A stretch of 64,000 nucleotides of DNA from Prorocentrum cordatum (Eukaryota > Sar > Dinophyceae > Prorocentrales > Prorocentraceae), in contig CAUYUJ010012547.1 of the NCBI GenBank assembly GCA_963575745.1, positions 294,751-358,750 of the forward strand, read 5' to 3'. The notes beneath the pieces were generated by a model. It was given only the letters and a program-made list of their open reading frames with translations. It searched no databases and had not been told where the DNA came from. The position numbers and the translations under genes were made by a program. Of the stretch, positions 1-8,877 are shown piece by piece. Within the stretch, counting starts at the first letter, position 1; every line of letters begins with the position of its first letter.

Positions 1-2
1 TA

Positions 3-35
3 TATATACAGAAACTCCCGATCAACCGCAGAGCG
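3..35 (+). repeat. 33-bp inverted repeat, left copy
   Basis: The bases from TATATACAGAAACTCCC to the GAGCG at 31-35 are the exact reverse complement of 2718-2750. The match stops abruptly on both sides. Confidence 0.95.
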
Positions 36-56
36 GCGGATGTTATCATACGCATA

Positions 57-1997
57 ATGAACGGCCGGTTAACAGCAAACGAATACTTAAAGGCAAACCA
101 AGCTAAACAAGCAGAGGATGACAACAAAGGAGATTATGAGTTTACCTTCGGAGACAAAACTCAAATGGAGGAAGACTTATGGTGCATCCTTAACGAAAAG
201 CTTGAAGGTGCAGAAGCAAGGGGAAAATTAGAGGGACTCATGGATGGCGACGGAATTATGGCTGGGCAAAAGGTTTACAAATGGTACTCGGCTGTTACCG
301 GAGCGACCCTTTCCTCAAAGATGACGCACGCTATGAACCCTGAGCCGCCCAAGAAAATTACCGATACCGTTGCCCGACTTGAGGAGTGGGGCGCGTTAGC
401 GGAGAATCTTGAAAAGTATGGCAAAGATTACTCACTGCCCCTCCCCTTTAAGGTTACCGCGCTCAGGGCAATAATGGTGCACGCGAATGATTGGTTTGAC
501 GAGTGGCAGCAGGCGTGTTGGCGAACGCCTGACGCACTTGACATTGATTCGTTCCAAAAGTTATACTCCAAGTGTGAAGATTGGGCGCGTAAAAAGAAAC
601 TTGACTCAGGCACCAAAAATAAAGATGCGATGGACATTGGAAATATTAACGAGACGAGTCAAGGGTCCGAAAATGTCTGGGATCAGACAGGATGGGTTGA
701 CGAAGATGGAAACTGGTGGCCAGAGGACGGATCTTGGAGTTACGGGTCCTGGGCTAATGAAAGTGAAACTGGAGATCATGAGGAAGTCGACACCGTAAAC
801 AAGGGTAGAGGCAAAGGCTCAGGTCCCAAATGTTACAATTGCGGAGGCATGGGTCATTTTGCCAGGAACTGCACAAAGCCTAAACATTTTACGAAAGGAG
901 GCAAAGGTGGCAAAGGCGGCAAAGGCAAAGGTTACCGTGCCACCTATGGATCTTACATGAAAGGTAAGATTGGAGGTAAACAAGGTGGTAAAGGTGGCGG
1001 CTCGTGGGGTGGAAGTTACGGTGGCCAAGGGAGATTTACCCCCCACAGCGAGCGTGAATGTTACAAGTGTGGCGCTAAAGGGCACATTGCCGTTAACTGC
1101 CCAGGTCCCAAGAAGACCGCCGACGAAGTTGAGCAAGAGAGACCAACGGTAAACGCGGAAAGTGAACAAACCACCTCGTTTGGCCAACCGCAGCATGTGC
1201 TCAGTGTTGAGATGAATGATGAAGTGAACGTGCCACCGGAACCGCCCGCGGCTGAGGAGATTAACGGACAATGGGCACTGCCCTCACATTCCAGAAAGAA
1301 AATGGCGCGTAAAATCGCAGTGGGCCTGAGAAAAGCTTACCAGGAGCATCAGTGCAACGGGAACTGCAATCATGTAAACCAGTGGGGCCAGAGGATAAGT
1401 AAAAGCATTAAGCAGGAAAAGAGTTGGTTTGAGAAATGTGGAGACATTGGGTTAATCGAAATGCGAGACTGTGACCCAGAAATTAACGCGGTGCCACCTC
1501 AGAGTACAACGCACGAAACAATCGTGGTTACCGTGGACTCTGGAGCGTACAACACGGTAGGACCCCCAAGAATAGGCACCTACTTCCCCATTAAACAGAC
1601 AGATGCGTCAAAGCAGGGAAGACACTACAGCGCGGCAAACGGAACGACGATAAAGAATTACGGGCAGCGAGTAGTAACCGGCAAGAATGAACATGGAAAC
1701 TCAGTCAGCATGCCAATTCAAGTGGCGGAAGTCAACAAAGTTCTGGGATCTGTCAGAGAGATGGTAAACGCTGGAAACAGAGTTGTATTCGACAAGGACC
1801 TTAACGGGAAATCCCTGAGTCATATTATGAATAAGGCCACGGGTAAATGCACGACCATCCACGAGAAGAACGGCACGTTCCAGTTTAACATCATGGTGCC
1901 GAAGGGACCGGTGGAGGCTGTCAAGCCCAAGAGTGAGGTAAACGCAGCTGAGGGTTTTCCGCGGCCGGGAACCCTCGAGGCGGACCTGTTCTACTAA
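57..1997 (+). CDS. Retrotransposon Gag with two zinc knuckles and an aspartic protease
   Basis: This 646-residue protein starts at the first ATG after the left inverted repeat. The N-terminal ~200 residues are a charged, Trp-containing capsid-like region. Two CCHC zinc knuckles for RNA binding lie at about residues 259-272 (CYNCGGMGHFARNC) and 335-348 (CYKCGAKGHIAVNC), separated by a Gly/Lys-rich linker. A retropepsin-type active site, VDSGA, has its Asp at residue 494. This is the Gag plus protease part of a copia-like polyprotein, which would package RNA and cleave itself. The frame ends in TAA. A -1 slippery heptamer at 1952-1958 could pass ribosomes into the integrase frame. No internal stop is present, so this part may be intact. 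Confidence 0.9.
   Translation: MNGRLTANEYLKANQAKQAEDDNKGDYEFTFGDKTQMEEDLWCILNEKLEGAEARGKLEGLMDGDGIMAGQKVYKWYSAVTGATLSSKMTHAMNPEPPKKITDTVARLEEWGALAENLEKYGKDYSLPLPFKVTALRAIMVHANDWFDEWQQACWRTPDALDIDSFQKLYSKCEDWARKKKLDSGTKNKDAMDIGNINETSQGSENVWDQTGWVDEDGNWWPEDGSWSYGSWANESETGDHEEVDTVNKGRGKGSGPKCYNCGGMGHFARNCTKPKHFTKGGKGGKGGKGKGYRATYGSYMKGKIGGKQGGKGGGSWGGSYGGQGRFTPHSERECYKCGAKGHIAVNCPGPKKTADEVEQERPTVNAESEQTTSFGQPQHVLSVEMNDEVNVPPEPPAAEEINGQWALPSHSRKKMARKIAVGLRKAYQEHQCNGNCNHVNQWGQRISKSIKQEKSWFEKCGDIGLIEMRDCDPEINAVPPQSTTHETIVVTVDSGAYNTVGPPRIGTYFPIKQTDASKQGRHYSAANGTTIKNYGQRVVTGKNEHGNSVSMPIQVAEVNKVLGSVREMVNAGNRVVFDKDLNGKSLSHIMNKATGKCTTIHEKNGTFQFNIMVPKGPVEAVKPKSEVNAAEGFPRPGTLEADLFY
1952..1958 (+). promoter_or_regulatory. 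Candidate -1 ribosomal frameshift heptamer
   Basis: The sequence G GGT TTT sits in register with the Gag codons (GAG GGT TTT). It fits the X XXY YYZ rule for -1 slippage. A shift here enters the frame that stays open to 2731 and encodes integrase. GC-rich sequence able to fold (CCGCGGCCGGG and onward) begins directly after it. That it works is inference. Confidence 0.55.
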
Positions 1998-2731
1998 GCC
2001 CCTCATTACCCGTAAGACCGAGCGAAAACTTAAACGTTTTTAACACCGAAGAAGGCGAAGGGGCTGAAAGTGGGGGCAGCGAAAGTGAGTTGAGTGACGT
2101 AGAAGACGTGTTTGTGAGTGACGAAGCAGAGTTACCGAATAAAGTTTACTGTGACATGAGACCGTCAAAGGAGGAAGTTGAGGCGCACAATGCAACGCAT
2201 TTGCCTTACCGAAGTTGGTGCCCACATTGCGTTAGGGGCAAGGCGCGTAGGCGCAATCACAGGAGACGTAAACGGAAAAGGAACGGAGGTGTACCAGTAA
2301 TTTCCATGGATTACATGTGGCTTAAAGGAAGAAAGGAAGAAGGCGAAAGTGCGAACAATGGTAACCCAATTCTGGTCATGCATTGCAGGGAAACTAAGTT
2401 AACGTGGAGCCGAGTGTTGTTGAAGAAAGGGGTGGATCCACACTCAGTAAAAATGGGATGTGACATGATCGGCTTTACCGGACATAAGAAGGTTATACTT
2501 AAAAGTGATGGAGAAGCGGCAATTACGGCGCTGGCCAACATGATTAAAGCGTCGAGTGACCTTGACATGGGTGTTGAAGTCAGTCCTGTAGGCGATTCAA
2601 AGGCCAACGGTGAAATTGAGAGAGCTGTTAGAACGGTGCAAGGACAAGTCAGGACATTAAAGAGCGCCTTGGATGCCAATTACAAGACCGAGTTTAATGA
2701 AAGCCATACTAGCCGGTCGCTCTGCGGTTGA
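1958..2731 (+). CDS. Copia-like integrase fragment (-1 frame after Gag)
   Basis: The frame is open from 1937. I place its start at the proposed shift site because no ATG lies before the conserved part. After an acidic linker come an HHCC zinc-binding motif (HNATHLPYRSWCPHC) and a DDE catalytic core. The Asp codons are at 2309 (SMDYM) and 2507 (KSDGE), and the Glu is in NGEIERAV at 2618, close to the D-D35-E spacing of retroviral-type integrases. The enzyme would insert element cDNA into the chromosome. The protein is cut off about 30 residues after the catalytic Glu, where the right inverted repeat begins, so the C-terminal DNA-binding domain and all of RT/RNase H are missing. Confidence 0.85.
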   Translation, partial: SAAGNPRGGPVLLSPSLPVRPSENLNVFNTEEGEGAESGGSESELSDVEDVFVSDEAELPNKVYCDMRPSKEEVEAHNATHLPYRSWCPHCVRGKARRRNHRRRKRKRNGGVPVISMDYMWLKGRKEEGESANNGNPILVMHCRETKLTWSRVLLKKGVDPHSVKMGCDMIGFTGHKKVILKSDGEAAITALANMIKASSDLDMGVEVSPVGDSKANGEIERAVRTVQGQVRTLKSALDANYKTEFNESHTSRSLCG

Positions 2732-2750
2732 TCGGGAGTTTCTGTATATA
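2718..2750 (-). repeat. 33-bp inverted repeat, right copy
   Basis: Exact reverse complement of 3-35. It overlaps the last codons of the integrase frame. Confidence 0.95.
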
Positions 2751-2789
2751 GAAGAAGGTGCGTGCGCCTGTTGGCGAGGGTGAGGATGA

Positions 2790-2950
2790 GGTTCCTCCTC
2801 CCCCTCCTCCTCCTCCTCCTCCTCCATCCTTCTCTTGCCTCCGTCTGTCCTCCTCCACCCCGCAGCTCCATCATCTTCTCCTCCTCCTCCTCCTCCTCCT
2901 CCTCCTCCTCCTCCTCCTCCTCCTCCTCCTCCTCCTCCTCATTCCTCCTC
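2790..2950 (+). repeat. (CTC)n microsatellite
   Basis: Nearly uninterrupted CCT/CTC triplets at 2881-2945, with a looser pyrimidine-rich lead-in. Confidence 0.95.
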
Positions 2951-4181
2951 TGGGCACCTCCCCCGGGGCGCGGATCCACCGGATCTGTCCGGATCTGTCC
3001 GGAAACGGTGCCGGAGGCCGCTCTGGGCTCCTCTGGGCACCTCCCCCGGGGCCGGTTTTGTGAGGATGTCTCAAGCGAGGGCGCCGGTTTGGGATTCGTC
3101 ACCGGATCCAGCGGATCCAGCGGATCCAGCGGATCTGTCCGGAAACGGTGCCGGAGGCCGCTCTGGGCTCCTCTGGGCACCTCCCCCCGGGCCGGTTTTG
3201 TGAGGATGTCTCAAGCGAGGGCGCCGGGTGGGATTCTTCGGCGGATCCACCGGATCCAGCGGATCCGTCCGGAAACGGTGCCGGAGGCCGCTCTGGGCCC
3301 CTCTGGGCATCCCCCCCGGGGCCCGTTTTGTGAGGATGTCTCGGGCGAGGGCGCCGGTTTGGGATTCGTCACCGGATCCAGCGGATCCAGCGGATCCGTC
3401 CGGAAACGGTGCCGGAGGCCGCTCTGGGCTCCTCTGGGCATCCCCCCCGGGGCCCGTTTTGTGAGGATGTCTCAGGCGAGGGCGCCGGTTTGGGATTCGT
3501 CACCGGATCCAGCGGATCCAGCGGATCCGTCCGGAAACGGTGCCGGAGGCCGCTCTGGGCTCCTCTGGGCATCCCCCCCGGGGCCCGTTTTGTGAGGATG
3601 TCTCAGGCGAGGGCGCCGGTTTGGGATTCGTCACCGGATCCAGCGGATCCGTCCGGAAACGGTGCCGGAGGCCGCTCTGGGCTCGTGCTCTTCGCGCCGG
3701 GGGTGAGGATGACGTGAGTTCCACAGAAACTCCCTCAAATTATGCCGTCAGGTCGTCCGTCCGGAAACGGTGCCGGAGGCCGCTCTGGGCTCCTGTGGGC
3801 ACCTCCCCCGGGGCCCGTTTTGTGAGGATGTCTGAAGCGAGGGCGCCGGTTTGGGATTTCGTCCGCCGGATCCGCCGGATCCGCCGGATCTGTCCGGAAA
3901 CGGTGCCGGAGGCCGCTGTGGGCTCCTGTGGGCACCTCCCCCGGGGCCCGTTGTGTGAGGATGTCTCAAGCGAGGGCGCCGGTTTGGGATTCGTCCGCGG
4001 ATCCGCCGGATCCGCCGGATCCGCCGGATCTGTCCGGAAACGGTGCCGGAGGCCGCTGTGGGCTCCTGTGGCCCCTTTTGTGAGGATGTCTCAAGCGAGG
4101 GCGCCGGTTTGGGATTCGTCCGCGGATCCGCCGGATCTGTCCGGAAACGGTGCCGGAGGCCGCTCTCTCCCCCGGGGCCCG
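2951..4181 (+). repeat. GGATCC-rich minisatellite array, left part
   Basis: About ten units of roughly 105-140 bp follow one another. Each has a GGAAACGGTGCCGGAGGC block (for example at 3001, 3141, 3271, 3402, 3533), then a GGGCACCTCCCCCGGGGC block, TTTTGTGAGGATGTCTC, and a variable number of 9-bp GGATCC steps. Unit length varies mainly through the number of 9-bp steps. One unit (about 3680-3750) carries an insert with ACGTGAGTTCCACAGAAAC that recurs at 18715-18755. The array stops at 4181 and resumes at 18556. Confidence 0.9.
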
Positions 4182-4218
4182 CTGTGGTGAACCTGGGGGT
4201 TGGGTTGGGTTGTAAGGT
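4182..4218 (+). repeat. Left terminal inverted repeat of the giant element
   Basis: Starts CTGTGGTGAACCTGGGGGTT and ends in TTGTAAG. A short GGGTT expansion makes it longer than the right copy. Confidence 0.75.
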
Positions 4219-4852
4219 GCTTGCAATGTAGTTGTAAGGTAGTTGTAAGGTAGCTGCAACATAGTTGCAAGTCGGTTAAGCGTTTGCAAGATCAGATATC
4301 TTACGTAGCTGCCTTAGCAAGTCGCATAACATTTGCATCAGTTGGCCAGCGCTTGTCTTATCTTTTCTTGACTTAGGCCGAGTTGCAACTTGACGCAGCG
4401 ACATTTTGTGGATGGTTGAAGAGGGATTTGCACAATGTTAAAGTCAGAATGCCACTTCACATTTTTGTATGCGGGTGGGGCCCGCATTGCTCCTTTTTGA
4501 TTTTCAAACGTTGCCCACGGGGCAATTATGAATTGAATATTTCAAATGCGTGAAGACGCATCAGTCGCTGGATTCTGTGCCAAGTGGCAATTGCACGCTC
4601 GACGAGCGACTCCGCGATTAAGTTTGGTCCGCGTTTGCAGCAACTGCATTCTCCACGATGCGTCGCAATTCGTTTTTTTCATGCATCATGCATGCATTCG
4701 GTACAACGCGTGGCATTATTTCAAGTGAGACCACATTATATATCAAAAAAAGATTGCTGTCGCAGCATTGGGACTTGCAGTGGCGATGTGTAGGCGTGTC
4801 AGGCTCGAGCTCGCCTCTCTCTTCTGCAGCTGCTGCATTTCCAGTGCGCACG
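4219..4852 (+). other. Left subterminal repeats and 5' leader of the giant element
   Basis: Bases 4211-4330 carry clustered GTAGTTGTAAGG, GTTGCAAG and TAGCAAG words that recur, inverted, near the right end. These are candidate transposase-binding sites. The rest (4330-4852) is non-coding, moderately AT-rich and full of TGCATG words. It ends in a pyrimidine tract with ATTTCCAG just before the ATG at 4853, which may be a splice acceptor. Confidence 0.55.
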
Positions 4853-5683
4853 ATGCAGAATTTCTATCCGCGGGAGCTGGTGGATTTCATTAGCGGGCGC
4901 ATCGAGATGCATCGCGATGGCAAGCTTGCCCCGATCACAGCTTGGAAGGATTGCGTCGACCGCCTTTTGAAGGATAAGGTCGCCAAGCAGATCGTCGCCG
5001 AGGCTGACGAATTCATGATCCATCCCTCGAATCGTTCTGGTCTTGGCGTGAACGCCTACAACGTCCACAGGGTTGGCGCCATGCTCAGCAAGATCGGCGT
5101 TGACCCTGCAGAGCTCGAGAAGGCTGTTGCGTTCGAGCGCATGCCCACGGATCCGATGAGGTCGTCCCAAGTTGCATTCAATCAAAAGTTGATCTCGTCC
5201 AGCAAGGGCATGCTGGCGCCGATGACGGGCGCGGAGAGGTTCTGCTCGGTGGGGACGGGCCACACCACGGAGTTTTTCAAGGCAGTGAAGGCGGTCTGTT
5301 CCACCCCTGAACCGACCCTCGCCGACCCGACTAGTCGGAAGATGAACGCCGAGACGTTGTCCAAGGACGTGCGTTTCCACGACGCCCTCAAGAAGGGCTG
5401 GCGTTGGACCGCCCTGCCGTGGCAGGCAGAAATCACGTGGCCGCACCTTCCAGATTTGGCACAGCGTGCCCTCAACGCGAGCAACAACGTTGCCAGTTTG
5501 ATGTCGGAGCTCGAAGTGTGCGTGAGCATTGCAGAATTTGCAGAACTGATGCCACCTGGGTCTTCTGTCGGCGACTGCGTTGATGCAGTGAAGATGAACC
5601 AGCCTCCGTGCCAGGCAGGCTACTCGGGAATGCATGTCTTGCAAATGCGCACGGCGCACGCGGGCGCGGCCGCGGCGCGTTGA
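4853..5683 (+). CDS. Unrecognised cargo protein 1 (possible 5' exon)
   Basis: The reading frame from ATG 4853 gives 276 residues (MQNFYPRELVDFISGR...). Composition is that of a soluble globular protein. I recognise no family, and no signal peptide or membrane segment is visible. The last ~25 codons (after about 5610) turn into low-complexity, TGCATG-rich sequence like the neighbouring introns, so the real exon probably ends near 5605. It could then be spliced to the frame starting at 5788, giving one protein of about 730 residues. A stand-alone gene is the alternative. It is the first gene inside the giant element. Confidence 0.6.
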   Translation: MQNFYPRELVDFISGRIEMHRDGKLAPITAWKDCVDRLLKDKVAKQIVAEADEFMIHPSNRSGLGVNAYNVHRVGAMLSKIGVDPAELEKAVAFERMPTDPMRSSQVAFNQKLISSSKGMLAPMTGAERFCSVGTGHTTEFFKAVKAVCSTPEPTLADPTSRKMNAETLSKDVRFHDALKKGWRWTALPWQAEITWPHLPDLAQRALNASNNVASLMSELEVCVSIAEFAELMPPGSSVGDCVDAVKMNQPPCQAGYSGMHVLQMRTAHAGAAAAR

Positions 5684-5787
5684 AACGCCAGCAACGCGTT
5701 GCCGATTGCGTTTATCCGACATGCGTCTTGCATGCAGTCTGCGCTGTGGCCGCGCGCGCCTGTGCCGCGCAGCATCTGCATGGGGGG

Positions 5788-7242
5788 ATGAGTGTCCGCC
5801 GAGAGGACTACATTGATAAGATTGGCAAGCTCGCAACGCACTGTGGCGGGGGATCGGGCGTCCCGTTGGTTAAGTTCATTGATCGGTTTGGCAAGATGTA
5901 CGGTGCTAACAGGAAGCTCGGGCAGGATTTCGTTACGTCAGTTGTCGACGTCCATTTCGGTGATCTCGAGCCGTGCGTATTCCTTCGCATCGCAAGCATC
6001 CTTGCGAACCTTGCTTCCGATAAGCAGTCGGACGGCGTGGCGAAGCTATTGGTCCCCAGCGACGTTGAGAGGTTGAAAGGCAAATCCGTCAAGGACAAAG
6101 CGATTGCGCTCGACAGGGACCTTTCCAAATGTTATCGCATCGCAGGCTCCCTGCGCGACAGCGGCCACATCGATCTAGAGCAGCATGACATGCTGGTTGG
6201 GAAGTTCTTCACTCGTTCAATTTTGCGCTTAGTCGGGAAGGGCAAGCAAGGGCCAGAGGGCGTCGTGTATGAGAGCCAGGTTCCGATTATCTCAGACTTC
6301 GTATCGGAGGCAGCCAGCATGTCTGGCTGCGGTGTTGTCATAGACACAGACGGCGAGTGGAAACCTCATGCGCCCCTTGAAGCCAGCGAGCCGCATTCTA
6401 CAGATGACGGGATGGTCGTGATGACCGAAGAGGACCTGCGCAACCCAGAGCGCATCTTGGCAACCAATGGTTTCACTGTTGGGAGCGTCGTGTTTGAGCG
6501 CGCCGTGAGCGCGAATGCGGGGCTGTACAAGATAGTGTCCATCAGTTCAGCCGAAGTAACCATGGGGCAGCTGACTGCATTTACTGAGCCAACGTTTGAC
6601 GTGACGGTCGCCCTCGCGCTCTTCTTGGAGGAGTGGGCGTCGTACAAGGGCAGCGTGCCCTTTGCAGTGCCGATGTCTGCAGTGACGTGCGCTTCGGCGC
6701 ATCATCTGATGAAGTTGGATGAGGCGCGTTGCACTGTGTTCAAAGCCCTCAAAGATTTCGAGTTGACTGCCAATTGTGGCACGATGTTGCAATGCGGCCT
6801 GACCCCCAGCGTTGTCGTCGCTGCCCAGAAGATCGAGAAGGGCAAGCTCGTCCTTGCCCCGTTCTCTGAGCTGAACAAGATCAAGGCAGAGCCGTCGCAG
6901 GGCGCGGTCCAGGTCAAGTGCGGGTCCGCAGTGCTGCACGTATCGCCCCCGACGAGGGCGACCGATCAGCAGAAGGCCGAATCAGAAGATGTCTTCTTCA
7001 TTCCTTATTGGTGGGTTCGGGAGACGGACAAAGAGGACCTTGCCAACGTGGCCCTCGTTCAACAGAGCACCGTCCATATCAGTTTCAAAGCTTACAAGAA
7101 TACCAAGACCTTGCAGCAGTTCGACAAATTGCTCGTTTATAAAACCAAGGCGCACCATGTGCCTTTGCAGTCTGCAAAGAGGGTCAAGCTCTCGGAGGGG
7201 GATGCCAAGCCTAAGGGCAAGGCTAGGGACAAGAAGAGCTAG
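5788..7242 (+). CDS. Unrecognised cargo protein 2 (or 3' exon of cargo 1)
   Basis: ATG 5788 opens 484 codons (MSVRREDYIDKIGKLATHC...). The frame is well supported: it is long, and its amino acid composition is ordinary throughout. The middle has alternating hydrophobic blocks (VTVALALFLEEWASYKGS), and an aromatic motif, FFIPYWWVRETDKED, lies near residue 410. The C-terminus is basic (KRVKLSEGDAKPKGKARDKK), which would suit nuclear targeting or nucleic-acid binding. No known domain is recognised. The start could instead be an exon joined to 4853-5605. It lies 635 bp before the next gene, same strand. Confidence 0.7.
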   Translation: MSVRREDYIDKIGKLATHCGGGSGVPLVKFIDRFGKMYGANRKLGQDFVTSVVDVHFGDLEPCVFLRIASILANLASDKQSDGVAKLLVPSDVERLKGKSVKDKAIALDRDLSKCYRIAGSLRDSGHIDLEQHDMLVGKFFTRSILRLVGKGKQGPEGVVYESQVPIISDFVSEAASMSGCGVVIDTDGEWKPHAPLEASEPHSTDDGMVVMTEEDLRNPERILATNGFTVGSVVFERAVSANAGLYKIVSISSAEVTMGQLTAFTEPTFDVTVALALFLEEWASYKGSVPFAVPMSAVTCASAHHLMKLDEARCTVFKALKDFELTANCGTMLQCGLTPSVVVAAQKIEKGKLVLAPFSELNKIKAEPSQGAVQVKCGSAVLHVSPPTRATDQQKAESEDVFFIPYWWVRETDKEDLANVALVQQSTVHISFKAYKNTKTLQQFDKLLVYKTKAHHVPLQSAKRVKLSEGDAKPKGKARDKKS

Positions 7243-7876
7243 GCCTTCCCCAAATGGCGACGGGCAGTTGCCAATTCCATCGATTTAGTGCGACCACCAT
7301 TCGCTCTCTGTTTGATTGCGCTGCAGCGCAACGCGTCCCGCACGGTGTGCGAATGGCGCAGGTTAAAAGCGCCGTGCGACGCGCGCGGCATGCACATGCA
7401 ACGCTTTCACATGTGAGATATCGCCCAGTTGTGTTTCAAGGGTGTGCACCGACCCCTCTCCGCAGCACTCATGCATGCTGTCGTTTGCGGGAGAGGCGCG
7501 GGTGGAGCCACGACGAGGGATATGCGAAAACACACATGCTCAACGTTACACCTGCAACTCTAATGTCTCTCCGTCTTTCCCTATCTCTCCATCTCGATCA
7601 ATGCGTTGTTCCGCCACTCTCTCCCCTCTCAACATCTGTCTTGATCATGCCATCCTCGTTTTCGCGCGTCCGACTCCTCATGCGCGTGCCGTGCGCACCG
7701 TCCATTGTTGGCCCGCTTGTCAGGCGTTTTGTCTCGAGCGCTGCGCGCGTTGTGTTCGTGGGCCGTGGCGCATGTCCACGCTGGAATGTTCGGTTGCTTG
7801 GAGGCTTGAGGTCAATGTTGGCGATCACATGTGGGCCCCCAGGGCTGTTCAGAAATGCAGCGACGACGTGTGCGCC
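7243..7876 (+). other. Non-coding spacer between cargo genes 2 and 3
   Basis: Mixed composition with GCGCATGC and TGCATG words, like the other spacers in this element. No frame with convincing coding character. It may be an intron or 5' leader of the 7877 gene. Confidence 0.5.
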
Positions 7877-8455
7877 ATGGTGCACCCATACGATTACAGT
7901 TTGATCAAATCTTTGTTGCTCTGCTCTGGGGAGGAATGCCCCAAGTCTACGGCCGGGCCATCTCTCGCCAACGCTCCTGGGTACAGAGCACTTCTTGCTG
8001 CGAGGAACGACCTCCTTCGTGAAGATGCTGCACCTATGCGCAACCCCCCGCGGCGCCTCTTTGCTCAGAGGGGCAGTCCGAAGCGGAGGCCCAAGCCAAA
8101 GCGTAAATCACGCCAAGAGATCAGGGCCCAGAGAGAGGGGCCGCCCATTGTGATGGACGTCGAATTGCCCTCAGTCGGCGACGCGTCCTTCCCATCGGCC
8201 AAGATGCTGCTCCCAGTCAGGAGCACCGACCACATGTGGGTCAACGCTTCCGACGACTCCATCTGCACGCTCGTGCAATACATCTTCGCGCACGGCGTCA
8301 CGACCGCCACCGTCACATCAAAGAGGTCGTATTACAAGAGGGGCGGTGCCGACGATGAGGATGAGGATGCCAGCGCGCTGCAGGACAAGAGTGATCACGA
8401 GGTCAACGATAGTGATGCACGTGACCGTGCAGATGCCCCAAGTCGCGATTGTTAG
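7877..8455 (+). CDS. Unrecognised basic cargo protein 3
   Basis: ATG 7877 gives 192 residues starting MVHPYDYSLIKSLLLC. A strongly basic stretch (about residues 65-85, KRRPKPKRKSRQEIRAQRE) resembles a nuclear localisation or DNA-binding segment. It is followed by an ordered-looking block (DHMWVNASDDSICTLVQYIF) and an acidic tail rich in Asp/Glu. The frame is open upstream to 7442, but that part looks non-coding, so an upstream exon is possible. No family recognised. Same strand and same element as its neighbours. Confidence 0.55.
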   Translation: MVHPYDYSLIKSLLLCSGEECPKSTAGPSLANAPGYRALLAARNDLLREDAAPMRNPPRRLFAQRGSPKRRPKPKRKSRQEIRAQREGPPIVMDVELPSVGDASFPSAKMLLPVRSTDHMWVNASDDSICTLVQYIFAHGVTTATVTSKRSYYKRGGADDEDEDASALQDKSDHEVNDSDARDRADAPSRDC

Positions 8456-8877
8456 GATCACACGGCCAATGTTTCACATCGGCACCTGCCAGTGCGTACC
8501 AGCAATTGTTCGCATATCAATAAAATGCACAGAGGTATGCATCGTTGCTCCGTTGTTTTGCGCATGCCTGTCTTCAGCGATACGTTGCTCGACATTTGCA
8601 GTGTCAGATACGCTCACCGCATGTTTGCCAAGCTTGGCCATTCATTTGCGTGCAGCACCTCCACCTCCTCCTTGAGTGCACCCTCGCCGCATTGCCGTTT
8701 GTGCTCCAGCCTTTCGCGGCTATAGCTGCACCAGCCTGCGGCGCCGCGGGCCTGCCGAGGCCCCCGCGAGCCCCTCGAGGCGCCCGCGGCCCCCCCGAGG
8801 GCTTCAGGGGCCTGCCGAGGCCCCCGCGAGCCCCTCGAGGGCTTCAGGCGCGGCCCCGCGCTCGGGCGCTCGACGCC
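8456..8877 (+). other. Spacer with a 60-bp tandem duplication
   Basis: Bases 8749-8868 contain two ~60-bp copies of a GC-rich unit; CCTGCCGAGGCCCCCGCGAG starts at 8751 and again at 8811. The rest (8456-8748) is unstructured spacer. Confidence 0.7.

Larger units (their letters stand above)
3..2750 (+). mobile_element. Copia-like retroelement fragment bounded by inverted repeats
   Basis: The segment holds a gag-protease reading frame followed by an integrase frame. It is enclosed by a perfect 33-bp inverted repeat (3-35 and 2718-2750). The order gag, protease, integrase is that of Ty1/copia elements. Reverse transcriptase and RNase H, which should follow the integrase, are absent: the integrase frame runs straight into the right inverted repeat. 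LTRs are not visible. Either a truncated retroelement was captured between inverted repeats, or the right end is an inverted fragment of its own 5' leader. Sequence before base 1 is missing, so the left boundary is uncertain. Confidence 0.7.

Noticed and set aside
2951-4181. Protein made of GGATCC-derived Gly-Ser-Ser repeats
   Set aside because: The minisatellite is open in several frames on both strands because its unit lacks stops; no unique N- or C-terminus.
4799-5836. A 345-codon minus-strand frame opposite cargo gene 1
   Set aside because: Arg/His-rich shadow with no motif. The + strand frame has far better protein character.
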